Assembly: GCA_003488525.1 (NCBI GenBank)
Contig: DNLG01000085.1
Span: forward strand, 4,187-11,189
Source of the DNA: Bacteroidota bacterium
GTDB taxonomy: Bacteria; Bacteroidota; Ignavibacteria; Kapaibacteriales; Kapaibacteriaceae
Direction of reading: 5' to 3'
Length of the DNA stretch: 7,003 nt
Every line of letters starts with the position of its first letter. The stretch's first letter is position 1. Under the pieces are notes generated by a model that was not told where the DNA came from, did not search any database, and was given only the letters and a program-made list of their open reading frames with translations. The position numbers were made by a program, and so were the translations under genes. Shown piece after piece: positions 1 to 6,618 of this stretch.

Positions 1-1
1 C

Positions 2-2119
2 TCGGAGTACATGTTCCTCGACGATACGGCCTGCAACCTTGCATCGCTCAATCTGGCTCACTTCTACGACGAGCAGACTCAGTCGATGAAGGTGGAAGAC
101 TATCGTCATGCGATCCGTCTCTGGACCGCCGTCCTTGAGATCTCCGTTCTCATGGCACAGTTCCCGTCGGCAGATGTTGCTCAGAAGAGCTATGATTTCC
201 GTACGCTCGGACTTGGCTATGCCAACCTGGGTACGGTGCTGATGATGAAGGGTATTCCCTATGATTCACCGCAGGCGCTTGCCATCTGCGGAGCGCTTTC
301 GTCCATCATGACCGGCGAGTCGTACGCGGCAAGTGCCGAAATGGCGGCCGACGTCGGACCTTTCCCGAAGTATGACAACAACCGCGACGCGATGCTTCGC
401 GTCATTCGAAATCACAGGCGTGCAGCATACAACGCAGCAGATAACGAGTACGAGGGGCTGACGATTACGCCCATGGGCATCAGCGAGGAACTGTGCCCGG
501 CCGACCTCCTGGTGGCCGCTCGTTCTGCATGGGATCGGGCACTTGCTCTTGGGGAAGAGCACGGATATCGCAACGCACAGGCCACGGTGATCGCCCCAAC
601 GGGCACCATTGGTCTCGTGATGGACTGCGACACAACCGGTATCGAGCCGGATTTCGCGATCGTGAAGTACAAGAAGCTTGCCGGTGGTGGCTACTTCAAG
701 ATCGTCAACCAGTCGGTCCATAAGGCCCTGGCAGCCCTCGGGTATTCCGATCAGCAGGTCGACGATATCGAGAAGTACTGCAAGGGTCACGGAACTCTGG
801 TGGGATGCCCTCATATCAACCGGCAGTCGCTCAAGGCATTGAATTTTACGGACGATGCCATTGATGCCATTGAACGTCAGCTTGACACGACGTTCGACGT
901 TCGGTTCGTATTCAACAAGTACACGATCGGCGAAGAGCTCTGCCAGCAGCTCGGGTTTACTGCCCAGCAGCTCGACGATATGCAGTTTGACATGCTCACG
1001 GAGCTCGGATTTACCTCCGAACAGATCTCCGAGGTCAATGACTACATCTGCGGAACCATGATGATCGAGGGGGCTCCTCACATCAAGGATGAGCACCTGC
1101 CGATCTTTGACTGCGCCAACAAGTGCGGAAAGCGCGGCGAGCGGTACATCGATTACATGGCGCATGTTCGCATGATGGCGGCCGCACAGCCGTTCATCAG
1201 CGGTGCGATCTCGAAGACCATCAACATGCCCGCCGAGGCATCCGTCGATAATGTCGGCGACGTCCACCTGGCCTCCTGGCGCCTCATGCTCAAGGCCATC
1301 GCTCTTTACCGTGATGGTTCGAAGCTTTCTCAGCCCCTTAACGCCAGCAATGACAACTTTGACGAACTGGTGCTTCTGGGCGACCAGGACGACTGGGACG
1401 AGACGGTCGATCAGAAGGCAATTCAGAAGGTTATCGTTGAGCGTGTCTATCAGCGCGCCGAGCGTCGCCGCCTGCCAAAGCGCCGTCACGGCTATGTTCG
1501 TGAAGCAACCGTGGGCGGACACAAGGTGTATCTGCGCACCGGCGACTTCGATGACGGTTCGCTGGGCGAGATCTTCATCGACATGTACAAAGAGGGCGCT
1601 TCCTTCAAGGGGCTTCTCAACTGCTTTGCTGTTCTGACGTCGAAGGCCCTGCAGTACGGTGTGCCGCTTGATGAGCTTGTTGACACCTTTACGTTCACCC
1701 GATTCGAGCCGGCTGGATTCGTTGAGGGTCATGAGGCCATCAAGAATGCCACATCGATCCTGGATTACATCTTCCGCACGCTCGGGTATGACTATCTGCA
1801 GCGTACCGATTTTGTGCACGTGGCCCAGGTGGACTCGGCTACGCAGCCAAAGTCGATCGAGGGGTCTGCCCAGAGCGACGCATCAGAAGCCCCCTCACCG
1901 GCTGCTGGAGAGGTGATCGCCCCTGCCCCTACGTACAACGAGGTTATGGAAGCCGTGTCGGCCTCGGTTGATCAGGACGGGGCGAAGGCCAAGCTGCTGG
2001 ACCCAAAGAATATGGGATACACCGGTGAAGCATGTTCCAAGTGTCAGTCGACGCAGGTTGTCCGAAATGGGGCCTGTACGATGTGCCTGAATTGCGGAAC
2101 CACAACAGGGTGTTCCTAA
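2..2119 (+). CDS. nrdJ: Class II (adenosylcobalamin-dependent) ribonucleoside reductase, 5'-truncated by window edge
   Basis: This enzyme reduces ribonucleotides to deoxyribonucleotides in the cytoplasm, using adenosylcobalamin to make the active-site thiyl radical and needing no oxygen. The reading frame is open to the left edge and starts with Ser-Glu-Tyr before the first Met (base 11). That matches the end of the family's Asn-Pro-Cys-Ser-Glu-Tyr motif, so the radical Cys lies just outside the window and Met at base 11 is not the start. Counting from that Met, visible landmarks are C8 in [10 protein letters not shown] (equivalent to the second redox Cys of class I NrdA), the phosphate-loop APTGTIG (195-201), [11 protein letters not shown] (205-215), [13 protein letters not shown] (221-233), [10 protein letters not shown] (367-376) and [17 protein letters not shown] (391-407). 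A basic segment and a TSCPD-like domain (about 485-600) follow, then an Ala/Pro/Ser-rich linker (about 605-660). The C-terminal tail carries C675, C678, C689, C692, C695 and C701, the usual redox or zinc-binding Cys cluster. A terminator follows directly. Family assignment is firm. Confidence 0.97.
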   Translation, partial: SEYMFLDDTACNLASLNLAHFYDEQTQSMKVEDYRHAIRLWTAVLEISVLMAQFPSADVAQKSYDFRTLGLGYANLGTVLMMKGIPYDSPQALAICGALSSIMTGESYAASAEMAADVGPFPKYDNNRDAMLRVIRNHRRAAYNAADNEYEGLTITPMGISEELCPADLLVAARSAWDRALALGEEHGYRNAQATVIAPTGTIGLVMDCDTTGIEPDFAIVKYKKLAGGGYFKIVNQSVHKALAALGYSDQQVDDIEKYCKGHGTLVGCPHINRQSLKALNFTDDAIDAIERQLDTTFDVRFVFNKYTIGEELCQQLGFTAQQLDDMQFDMLTELGFTSEQISEVNDYICGTMMIEGAPHIKDEHLPIFDCANKCGKRGERYIDYMAHVRMMAAAQPFISGAISKTINMPAEASVDNVGDVHLASWRLMLKAIALYRDGSKLSQPLNASNDNFDELVLLGDQDDWDETVDQKAIQKVIVERVYQRAERRRLPKRRHGYVREATVGGHKVYLRTGDFDDGSLGEIFIDMYKEGASFKGLLNCFAVLTSKALQYGVPLDELVDTFTFTRFEPAGFVEGHEAIKNATSILDYIFRTLGYDYLQRTDFVHVAQVDSATQPKSIEGSAQSDASEAPSPAAGEVIAPAPTYNEVMEAVSASVDQDGAKAKLLDPKNMGYTGEACSKCQSTQVVRNGACTMCLNCGTTTGCS

Positions 2120-2154
2120 ACGCAGCTCGGGATCGAATACGCAAAACCACGTTT

Positions 2155-2186
2155 AAGGGTCGATCACCAGGTGATCGGCCCTTTTT
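2155..2186 (+). terminator. Rho-independent terminator of nrdJ
   Basis: A near-perfect stem pairs 2155-2167 with 2171-2183, with one G-T wobble (2160 with 2178) and a 3-5 base loop around 2168-2170. It runs directly into five Ts (2182-2186). It lies 35 bases after the nrdJ stop codon, so nrdJ transcription probably ends here and the downstream genes need their own promoter. Confidence 0.9.
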
Positions 2187-2225
2187 CATGATTGAGACAG
2201 CCCCCCGTACTGGCACGGTTTTTAC

Positions 2226-2257
2226 TTGGAGAAGTAGCCCATTTGGGCCTATTTTAC
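2226..2257 (+). promoter_or_regulatory. Possible promoter for the small Cys-rich protein gene
   Basis: A promoter is expected between the nrdJ terminator and the next gene. TTGGAG (2226-2231) and TATTTT (2250-2255) are 18 bases apart, a fair sigma-70-like pair. The same site also reads as a Bacteroidota-type pair: TTG, 21 bases, then TATTTTAC, against a TAnnTTTG consensus. An inverted repeat GCCCA-TT-TGGGC (2237-2248) lies in the spacer and could be an operator. The match is modest and was found by eye only. Confidence 0.3.
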
Positions 2258-2296
2258 GGCTTACCATGCATAAACTCGAACAACACTTCCATCTAT

Positions 2297-2300
2297 GGAG
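2297..2300 (+). promoter_or_regulatory. Ribosome binding site that sets the start of the Cys-rich protein
   Basis: GGAG ends 6 bases before the ATG at 2307. It overlaps the upstream in-frame ATG at 2295 and so cannot serve it. The start at 2307 also gives a textbook signal peptide beginning Met-Lys-Asn-Arg. This supports 2307 over 2295. Confidence 0.7.
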
Positions 2301-2306
2301 TCAGCT

Positions 2307-2654
2307 ATGAAAAACCGCGTGTTTGCAGCGATCGTTGCAACGCTCTTTGCTGTTTCTACCCTTGCGTTTGCCAGCGGTGGAACGGGCACGACCAAGACTG
2401 CGGCCAAGTCTGAAAAGGCATCCTGCTGTTCAATGAAGTCTACGGCGGGTAAGAAAACCTCTGCCGACAAGTGTTCCGTCGAGGCGAAGTCATCCAAGGA
2501 GTGTTCGACGGAGAAGGCGCAAAGCTGCTCAATGTCAAGCGCGAAGAAGAGCGGTTCATGCTGTTCGATGAAGGCCAGTGACGTCAAGTCGACATCAGCT
2601 GAAACAAAGTCAGAGGTCGGATCCGTGTCCAACACGGAACAGTCGCCGAAGTAA
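2307..2654 (+). CDS. Small secreted Cys/Ser/Lys-rich repeat protein, function unknown
   Basis: The 115-residue product has a clear Sec signal peptide: basic MKNR, hydrophobic core at residues 5-21, and an Ala-Phe-Ala cleavage site after A22. The mature part of about 93 residues is almost entirely Ser, Lys, Ala, Thr, Glu and Cys, with no Trp, Tyr or Phe, so it is probably disordered without a ligand. Its seven Cys fall in five units reading Cys-Ser-X: C40-C41, C56, C66, C74 and C85-C86. Three of these read CSM, and the first and last read SCCSMK. Their DNA is also alike: 2421-2438 and 2556-2573 match at 16 of 18 bases, which suggests internal duplication. Cys with nearby Met outside the cytoplasm hints at soft-metal binding (copper, for instance) or a redox or stress role, but that is inference and I recognise no family. 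There is no lipobox Cys. The gene sits alone between a terminator and a 106-base gap. Confidence 0.85.
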   Translation: MKNRVFAAIVATLFAVSTLAFASGGTGTTKTAAKSEKASCCSMKSTAGKKTSADKCSVEAKSSKECSTEKAQSCSMSSAKKSGSCCSMKASDVKSTSAETKSEVGSVSNTEQSPK

Positions 2655-2675
2655 CAGCCGGCAAAATACGGGGGG

Positions 2676-2711
2676 GCTTGCACGCGTCTAGGTTAGCTGT
2701 CGCTAGCAAGC
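2676..2711 (+). repeat. Inverted repeat (possible weak hairpin) after the Cys-rich gene
   Basis: GCTTGC (2676-2681) and GCAAGC (2706-2711) are complementary, separated by 24 bases and followed by only three Ts (2712-2714). It could be a weak terminator or attenuator, but the long loop and short T run make this doubtful. Confidence 0.25.
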
Positions 2712-2719
2712 TTTACGGG

Positions 2720-2735
2720 CAGAGCCAAGGCTCTG
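2720..2735 (+). repeat. Short palindrome in the leader of the 703-residue protein gene
   Basis: CAGAGCC-AA-GGCTCTG is a perfect 7-base-arm palindrome ending 14 bases before the Shine-Dalgarno sequence at 2750. It has no T tract, so it is not an intrinsic terminator. It could be an operator or a leader-RNA hairpin; function is inferred from position only. Confidence 0.4.
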
Positions 2736-2749
2736 TTGCAAATTCATCT

Positions 2750-2755
2750 GGAGGA
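2750..2755 (+). promoter_or_regulatory. Strong Shine-Dalgarno sequence
   Basis: GGAGGA lies 5 bases before the ATG at 2761, close to the ideal sequence and spacing. It fixes the start and predicts efficient translation. It is much stronger than the sites before the next two genes, so they may depend partly on coupling. Confidence 0.85.
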
Positions 2756-2760
2756 ACGCC

Positions 2761-4872
2761 ATGTCCAAGGGCGGAGCAGGCAAAGTTTATTTCGTGTTGT
2801 ACCTCGCGGTCATCCTCGAGCTCCTGATCATCATTGTGGAGCGCGACGAGGCCGAAGAGCACCTCATTCGTAAGCAGAAAGAGGCCGAAGAGATCGTTGA
2901 GGCCGTGATGGCGCAGCTGAATACCGGTTTCGGTGCCAGCGGTGTGAATGCTCTGCCGCAGGACGAGATCACGCTTCTTGATAAGTCGGTGATGGTCGGC
3001 GTGTCCGAAAAGGATCGTCCGAAGGAAGAGCGTGCCTACCAGGTGCGTGTTTCCACCGTAAAGATCAAGGACATTCTCGGTGACGATCTTCCCGAAGACG
3101 AGGTTGGGAAGCGTCGGCGTATCGAAGAGATCATCCGCCTGTTTAACGTGACGAATCTTAATCTGTTCGATACCCTGAACGGGACGAATCAGGTTGAGGC
3201 CCTTACGCTGGACATTGATCCGAACTGGCTACAGCGGAAAACAGACGAAGTCTTCCGGAAGATCGGTGGCTTAAAGACGATCACGGACGTGCCTGAGTAT
3301 CGTGACGGTTACTCGTTCTTGAAGACCATCGTGCCCGATTCGACGGATTACAAGAGCAACACCGAGATGGCCAAGTTCAGGTTCAGTCCACACCTGACGT
3401 TCATGGACAAGCTTGCCTTTGAAAACGGTATCAAGGTCTTCGAATACACGTTCAAGCAGACGAGTCAGGGTCTCTACCGCGTCCTTCTGCAGTCAAAGAC
3501 CAATAACATCCTTGGTGTGTCAGGTCTGGCAAAGGAGAATGGCGAGAAGGAAGACGACGTTATCTCGATCGGTACCATTCAGCTGACGCGTAAGCAGCTT
3601 TCAAAGGTTGAAAAGCGCCTCCGAAGCACGCTTGGTTCTGAAGTCGAGGCACTCTGTGAGAAGTTCGGTGTAAGTTCTGAGTACAAGTACCCGCAGTTCT
3701 CATCCGAGGTCGATGCTGCTGTCGACAAGCTCAATCACGAAGACCTCGGTCTTCGTTCGAAGTCGGAAAAAATCCGTCGTGCAGAGCTTCTCAAGAACAT
3801 CACGGTGCTTCTGCACGGCGATGCCAATCAGATGGAGCAGAACAATCCGAACTTCGCCTTCGAGGTATTCGTCAAGAAGCCGAATATCGAGCGTGCGGAA
3901 CCATGTATTGCTGACCTCATCAAGATGCAGCGCGTATTGTCAGGTCTGAAGAAGGCCGTGATTCCGTTCACTGTGAACAACTACCGAAACGAGGCGCCAC
4001 AGGTTGTTGTCACACCTAATGACGCGACCGTGCGAGTGGTTCCCGTGGGTTCTGGTACGTCATCAGGATCTGGTGCAATGCGCAACCAGCCATTCGAGAT
4101 TCATATCGAAGGCTTGTCGACCACCTCTGAGCGCAAGGACTACACGGTCAAGATCACAAATCTTAAGATGTGCGACGACACGGAGCCGATTGCCTCAATC
4201 CAGGTCTTCCCATCTGACCTGAAGAATAAGAATGCCATCGATGCCGTGATGGAAAAACGCGTTACGATTGGCAAGCCTCTGCGTCTGCCGATCGAGCCAT
4301 CGTCCGGCGGTGAAATCCCGTCTAACACGTTCATCCTCTCCTACAACCTCAATGGCGAGGCGCAGGAATTCACCGGCTCGACACCGTTGCAAGTCACGGT
4401 AACCTGTATACCGAAGAATCTATCGGCACTGAATGTAAATGTGAAGTGGCGCTATAAGCCGATCGGTTCACAGTACACTGAAGATCTTGTGATCTATGAT
4501 CGCACGGTGACTTCGGCAAAGCAGTCTTCACCGGAAATCCTTCTGACTAACACCAGTGAAAACTGGGACGGCAAGAATATGCGTCTTGTTGTGAGCGGCA
4601 TCGAAGTCGTGCCGCCACGTATTGACTGTAACAAGACCGCTGATGATAAAGACGTCAAGGTCGATGTAAAGCTTGATAAGCCAAGCGTCGGCAAGTATCA
4701 GGTCATGCAATCGATCGAACCAGAAGGGGGCGGACGCTACCGTCTCATCCTGACTCTGAAGGGGCCGAAGATGAAGTTCCCCGGAGAGACGATTGACGCG
4801 ACCATCACGGCTGGCATCGGGAATGTTGTCATTTCCGAAACCAAGACCGTATCCATCCCTGAATTCCGTTAA
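2761..4872 (+). CDS. Inner-membrane-anchored periplasmic protein, possibly GldM/PorM-like
   Basis: The 703-residue product has one N-terminal membrane helix (about residues 9-26) after a short Lys/Gly-rich cytoplasmic start, so nearly all of it should lie in the periplasm. An acidic residue, E20, sits inside this hydrophobic helix. A charged helical, coiled-coil-like stretch follows (about 27-53, rich in Glu and Lys). Residues 60-405 look mixed alpha/beta. A flexible Ser/Gly linker (about 429-439) leads into a beta-rich half (443-703) that reads like two or three Ig-like sandwich domains. Single anchor, helical stalk and stacked beta domains recall GldM/PorM of the type IX secretion and gliding motor, where GldM pairs with the proton-conducting GldL. 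At about 515 residues that family is shorter, its start is different, and no GldL-like gene is beside this one. It could equally be another envelope-spanning scaffold. The gene is real and well translated; the GldM link rests on architecture alone. It is probably the first gene of an operon with the two that follow. Confidence 0.85.
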   Translation: MSKGGAGKVYFVLYLAVILELLIIIVERDEAEEHLIRKQKEAEEIVEAVMAQLNTGFGASGVNALPQDEITLLDKSVMVGVSEKDRPKEERAYQVRVSTVKIKDILGDDLPEDEVGKRRRIEEIIRLFNVTNLNLFDTLNGTNQVEALTLDIDPNWLQRKTDEVFRKIGGLKTITDVPEYRDGYSFLKTIVPDSTDYKSNTEMAKFRFSPHLTFMDKLAFENGIKVFEYTFKQTSQGLYRVLLQSKTNNILGVSGLAKENGEKEDDVISIGTIQLTRKQLSKVEKRLRSTLGSEVEALCEKFGVSSEYKYPQFSSEVDAAVDKLNHEDLGLRSKSEKIRRAELLKNITVLLHGDANQMEQNNPNFAFEVFVKKPNIERAEPCIADLIKMQRVLSGLKKAVIPFTVNNYRNEAPQVVVTPNDATVRVVPVGSGTSSGSGAMRNQPFEIHIEGLSTTSERKDYTVKITNLKMCDDTEPIASIQVFPSDLKNKNAIDAVMEKRVTIGKPLRLPIEPSSGGEIPSNTFILSYNLNGEAQEFTGSTPLQVTVTCIPKNLSALNVNVKWRYKPIGSQYTEDLVIYDRTVTSAKQSSPEILLTNTSENWDGKNMRLVVSGIEVVPPRIDCNKTADDKDVKVDVKLDKPSVGKYQVMQSIEPEGGGRYRLILTLKGPKMKFPGETIDATITAGIGNVVISETKTVSIPEFR

Positions 4873-4899
4873 CAACCACACGTTACGCGAGAACGGCAC

Positions 4900-6618
4900 A
4901 TGAACATTCGCAGGAAATCGGCAATTGCACTTGCGCTGATGACAGCTCTGGTTGTGCACCAAGTTGGTGCACAGACTGACGGGGCGTACGTCGGCAAGTT
5001 CAAGGGCGTCCTCCGGTCACTTTCCAACTATCGTTACGGTGACATATCCGTCTTCCGCGTCGATGGTCAGTTGTTTGCTGACGTTCAGCGTTATCTGAAC
5101 CCGCCCCCTGTTGACAAGACAGGATCGATCGAGAAGCTTTCGAAGAAGGATCAGAACCTTGTCGACGAAATCAAGCGGGCCGTCAAGCGTTCGCAGATCT
5201 ACGATAAGATCGTCGAGGCCCTCGAAACTGCTGGCTATGCACCGAATGATCTTGCTGACCAGGATGTGCAGAATGTGATCCAGTTCTTCCTTGATCAGCG
5301 TCAGTACGAGAGCGAAAACTTCACTGGCGCCTACCTCGTTACGTCAAAGTACCAGCGTGGCGAAACGGGTGAGAACCTTGTTGTTGTGGGTCTGATGAAG
5401 ACGCGTGTAAAGCCGGCGGGCAATACGATCCGAGATCTTCGTGGCGTCAATCCTGGCGACATCATTACGCGCTTCGAACTCACGCGCCTTGACCCTCCAC
5501 CGAGCTCTGCAAAGACCTATGACGACAAGATGTATGGATTCCTGAAGGATCAGGTCATCCAGAACAACGTCACCAACGTCACTCTCGAAGCACAGGGCAT
5601 TGATGACCTTGACACGCGCTTTGTTCGTCAGGTTTTCGGTAACGCCGTCGGTGTGCCGGAAGACGATGTGCAGCAGTACATCAAGATCACTAACGGCATA
5701 CCGGTGAGCTACATCGGCCCTAACGAGCTCACTATCTCCGCAGCCGACATGATCTCCTACAAGCGATATCGTCCAGATGCGACAACGAAGATCATCAAGG
5801 TGATGACACTTGACAGCACCGGAACGGAAACGGAGACCGAAGTAGAAGTCCCGACGTATAACGGTCGTCTTGCGCAGTATGGCTTCGAGCTACGCTACGG
5901 ACTTGAAGACATCAACTATCCTACGCTTTGGAGCGAGCGCATTTCCGTCAATGCCGTCTGGAGTCAGGCTCGTCTTGGTGTGATCCTCCCGACGTCAGGT
6001 TGGTCCGAACTGGCAACATCGTTCGGCAATCAGCGCTCAATGACAAGCGCCGGATTCGGCGTCAATGCTTCATTGGAAGTCCCCATTAAGATCATCGCCG
6101 AATCTGGAGTGTTCAACTTCTCTGGTAGCTACGTTTTTGATGACGCCAGCTCCACCAAGCGGAAGCGAACGGATTCGATCCTCCAGACGCCTTTTGACTT
6201 TCTTGTTCGTTTCCACGCCAGCGCTCAATACACGTTCGCTATTCGTGTTGACGACAGCAATCTGTTCCGATTCCGCCTCGGTGGAACGGGCTACAGCATG
6301 GAGCGCTGGTTTGACAAGGACACCACGAATGCTGAAGGCGATCCAACAACCGTGCTGCGCAAGTTTGACAGTAAGTTCATTGGAGGAGTCTCCGGTAAGA
6401 TCGAGTTCATGAATACGAGCTGGAGCACGCCGCTCGGAGCATCGCTTCAGTACTTTGATGAAGCTCTTCTCGGAAATCTCTGGCTGCAGATTCAGGCCTC
6501 GCAGAACCTCGGCTTCCGTCTCGACGTCAATATGTTCACACCTGTCTTCCGCGACCCGCGAGCATGGGAAAACAGTGCCGTGTTCATGCCTTCACTTCGA
6601 GCAATTCTCAACTTCTGA
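4900..6618 (+). CDS. Outer-membrane beta-barrel protein with large N-terminal periplasmic domain, family not recognised
   Basis: The 572-residue product starts with a Sec signal peptide (basic MNIRRK, hydrophobic core to about residue 20, cleavage near Val-Gly-Ala after A24). Residues 25-320 look soluble: a helical stretch (about 77-135), then alpha/beta sequence with a PDZ-like piece GVNPGDIITRF (182-192), then a Thr/Glu-rich segment (about 303-318). From about residue 325 to the end, alternating polar and hydrophobic strands with many aromatic residues and Gly, and a final Phe in AILNF, are typical of an outer-membrane barrel of perhaps 10-14 strands. The terminal Phe matches the usual barrel-assembly signal. 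It is longer than the PorP/SprF-type barrels of type IX systems and shows no TonB box or plug domain that I can see. A weak Shine-Dalgarno GAGAA (4889-4893) precedes the ATG. The gene lies 27 bases after its upstream neighbour and overlaps the next by one base, so it is probably co-transcribed with both. Confidence 0.85.
   Translation: MNIRRKSAIALALMTALVVHQVGAQTDGAYVGKFKGVLRSLSNYRYGDISVFRVDGQLFADVQRYLNPPPVDKTGSIEKLSKKDQNLVDEIKRAVKRSQIYDKIVEALETAGYAPNDLADQDVQNVIQFFLDQRQYESENFTGAYLVTSKYQRGETGENLVVVGLMKTRVKPAGNTIRDLRGVNPGDIITRFELTRLDPPPSSAKTYDDKMYGFLKDQVIQNNVTNVTLEAQGIDDLDTRFVRQVFGNAVGVPEDDVQQYIKITNGIPVSYIGPNELTISAADMISYKRYRPDATTKIIKVMTLDSTGTETETEVEVPTYNGRLAQYGFELRYGLEDINYPTLWSERISVNAVWSQARLGVILPTSGWSELATSFGNQRSMTSAGFGVNASLEVPIKIIAESGVFNFSGSYVFDDASSTKRKRTDSILQTPFDFLVRFHASAQYTFAIRVDDSNLFRFRLGGTGYSMERWFDKDTTNAEGDPTTVLRKFDSKFIGGVSGKIEFMNTSWSTPLGASLQYFDEALLGNLWLQIQASQNLGFRLDVNMFTPVFRDPRAWENSAVFMPSLRAILNF
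4953..4973 (+). repeat. Perfect 21-base palindrome inside the signal-peptide codons
   Basis: TGTGCACCAA (4953-4962) and TTGGTGCACA (4964-4973) are exact reverse complements around a single G at 4963. As RNA it would fold as an 8-base-pair stem with a 5-base loop. It covers codons 18-25 of the barrel gene. A perfect pair of 10-base arms is unlikely by chance in 7 kb, and it could be an operator or an mRNA hairpin that tunes expression of this gene relative to the one before. No function is shown. Confidence 0.6.

Noticed and set aside
266..1819. A 517-residue open frame on the minus strand
   Set aside because: It lies wholly antisense to the strongly conserved nrdJ frame, has no recognisable domains and no ribosome site, and is the usual mirror of a GC-biased gene.
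2295..2306. An earlier in-frame ATG for the Cys-rich protein
   Set aside because: It overlaps the GGAG ribosome site used by the ATG at 2307 and would put Glu-Ser-Ala in front of an otherwise textbook signal peptide.
2032..2310. A + frame running through the nrdJ end and the terminator
   Set aside because: It overlaps the conserved Cys-rich NrdJ tail in another frame, reads through the terminator stem, and yields no recognisable protein.
2307..2654. Lipoprotein reading of the Cys-rich protein
   Set aside because: The first Cys is at residue 40, well after the cleavage site, so there is no lipobox.
2261..2683. A 140-residue minus-strand frame opposite the Cys-rich gene
   Set aside because: The + frame has a signal peptide, ribosome site and repeat structure; the minus frame is its antisense shadow.
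2761..4872. Firm naming as gldM
   Set aside because: Only the overall architecture agrees; length, start sequence and gene neighbours differ, so no symbol is given.
4528..4962. A 144-residue minus-strand frame across the junction of two + genes
   Set aside because: It is antisense to two well-supported genes, with no ribosome site or recognisable domain.
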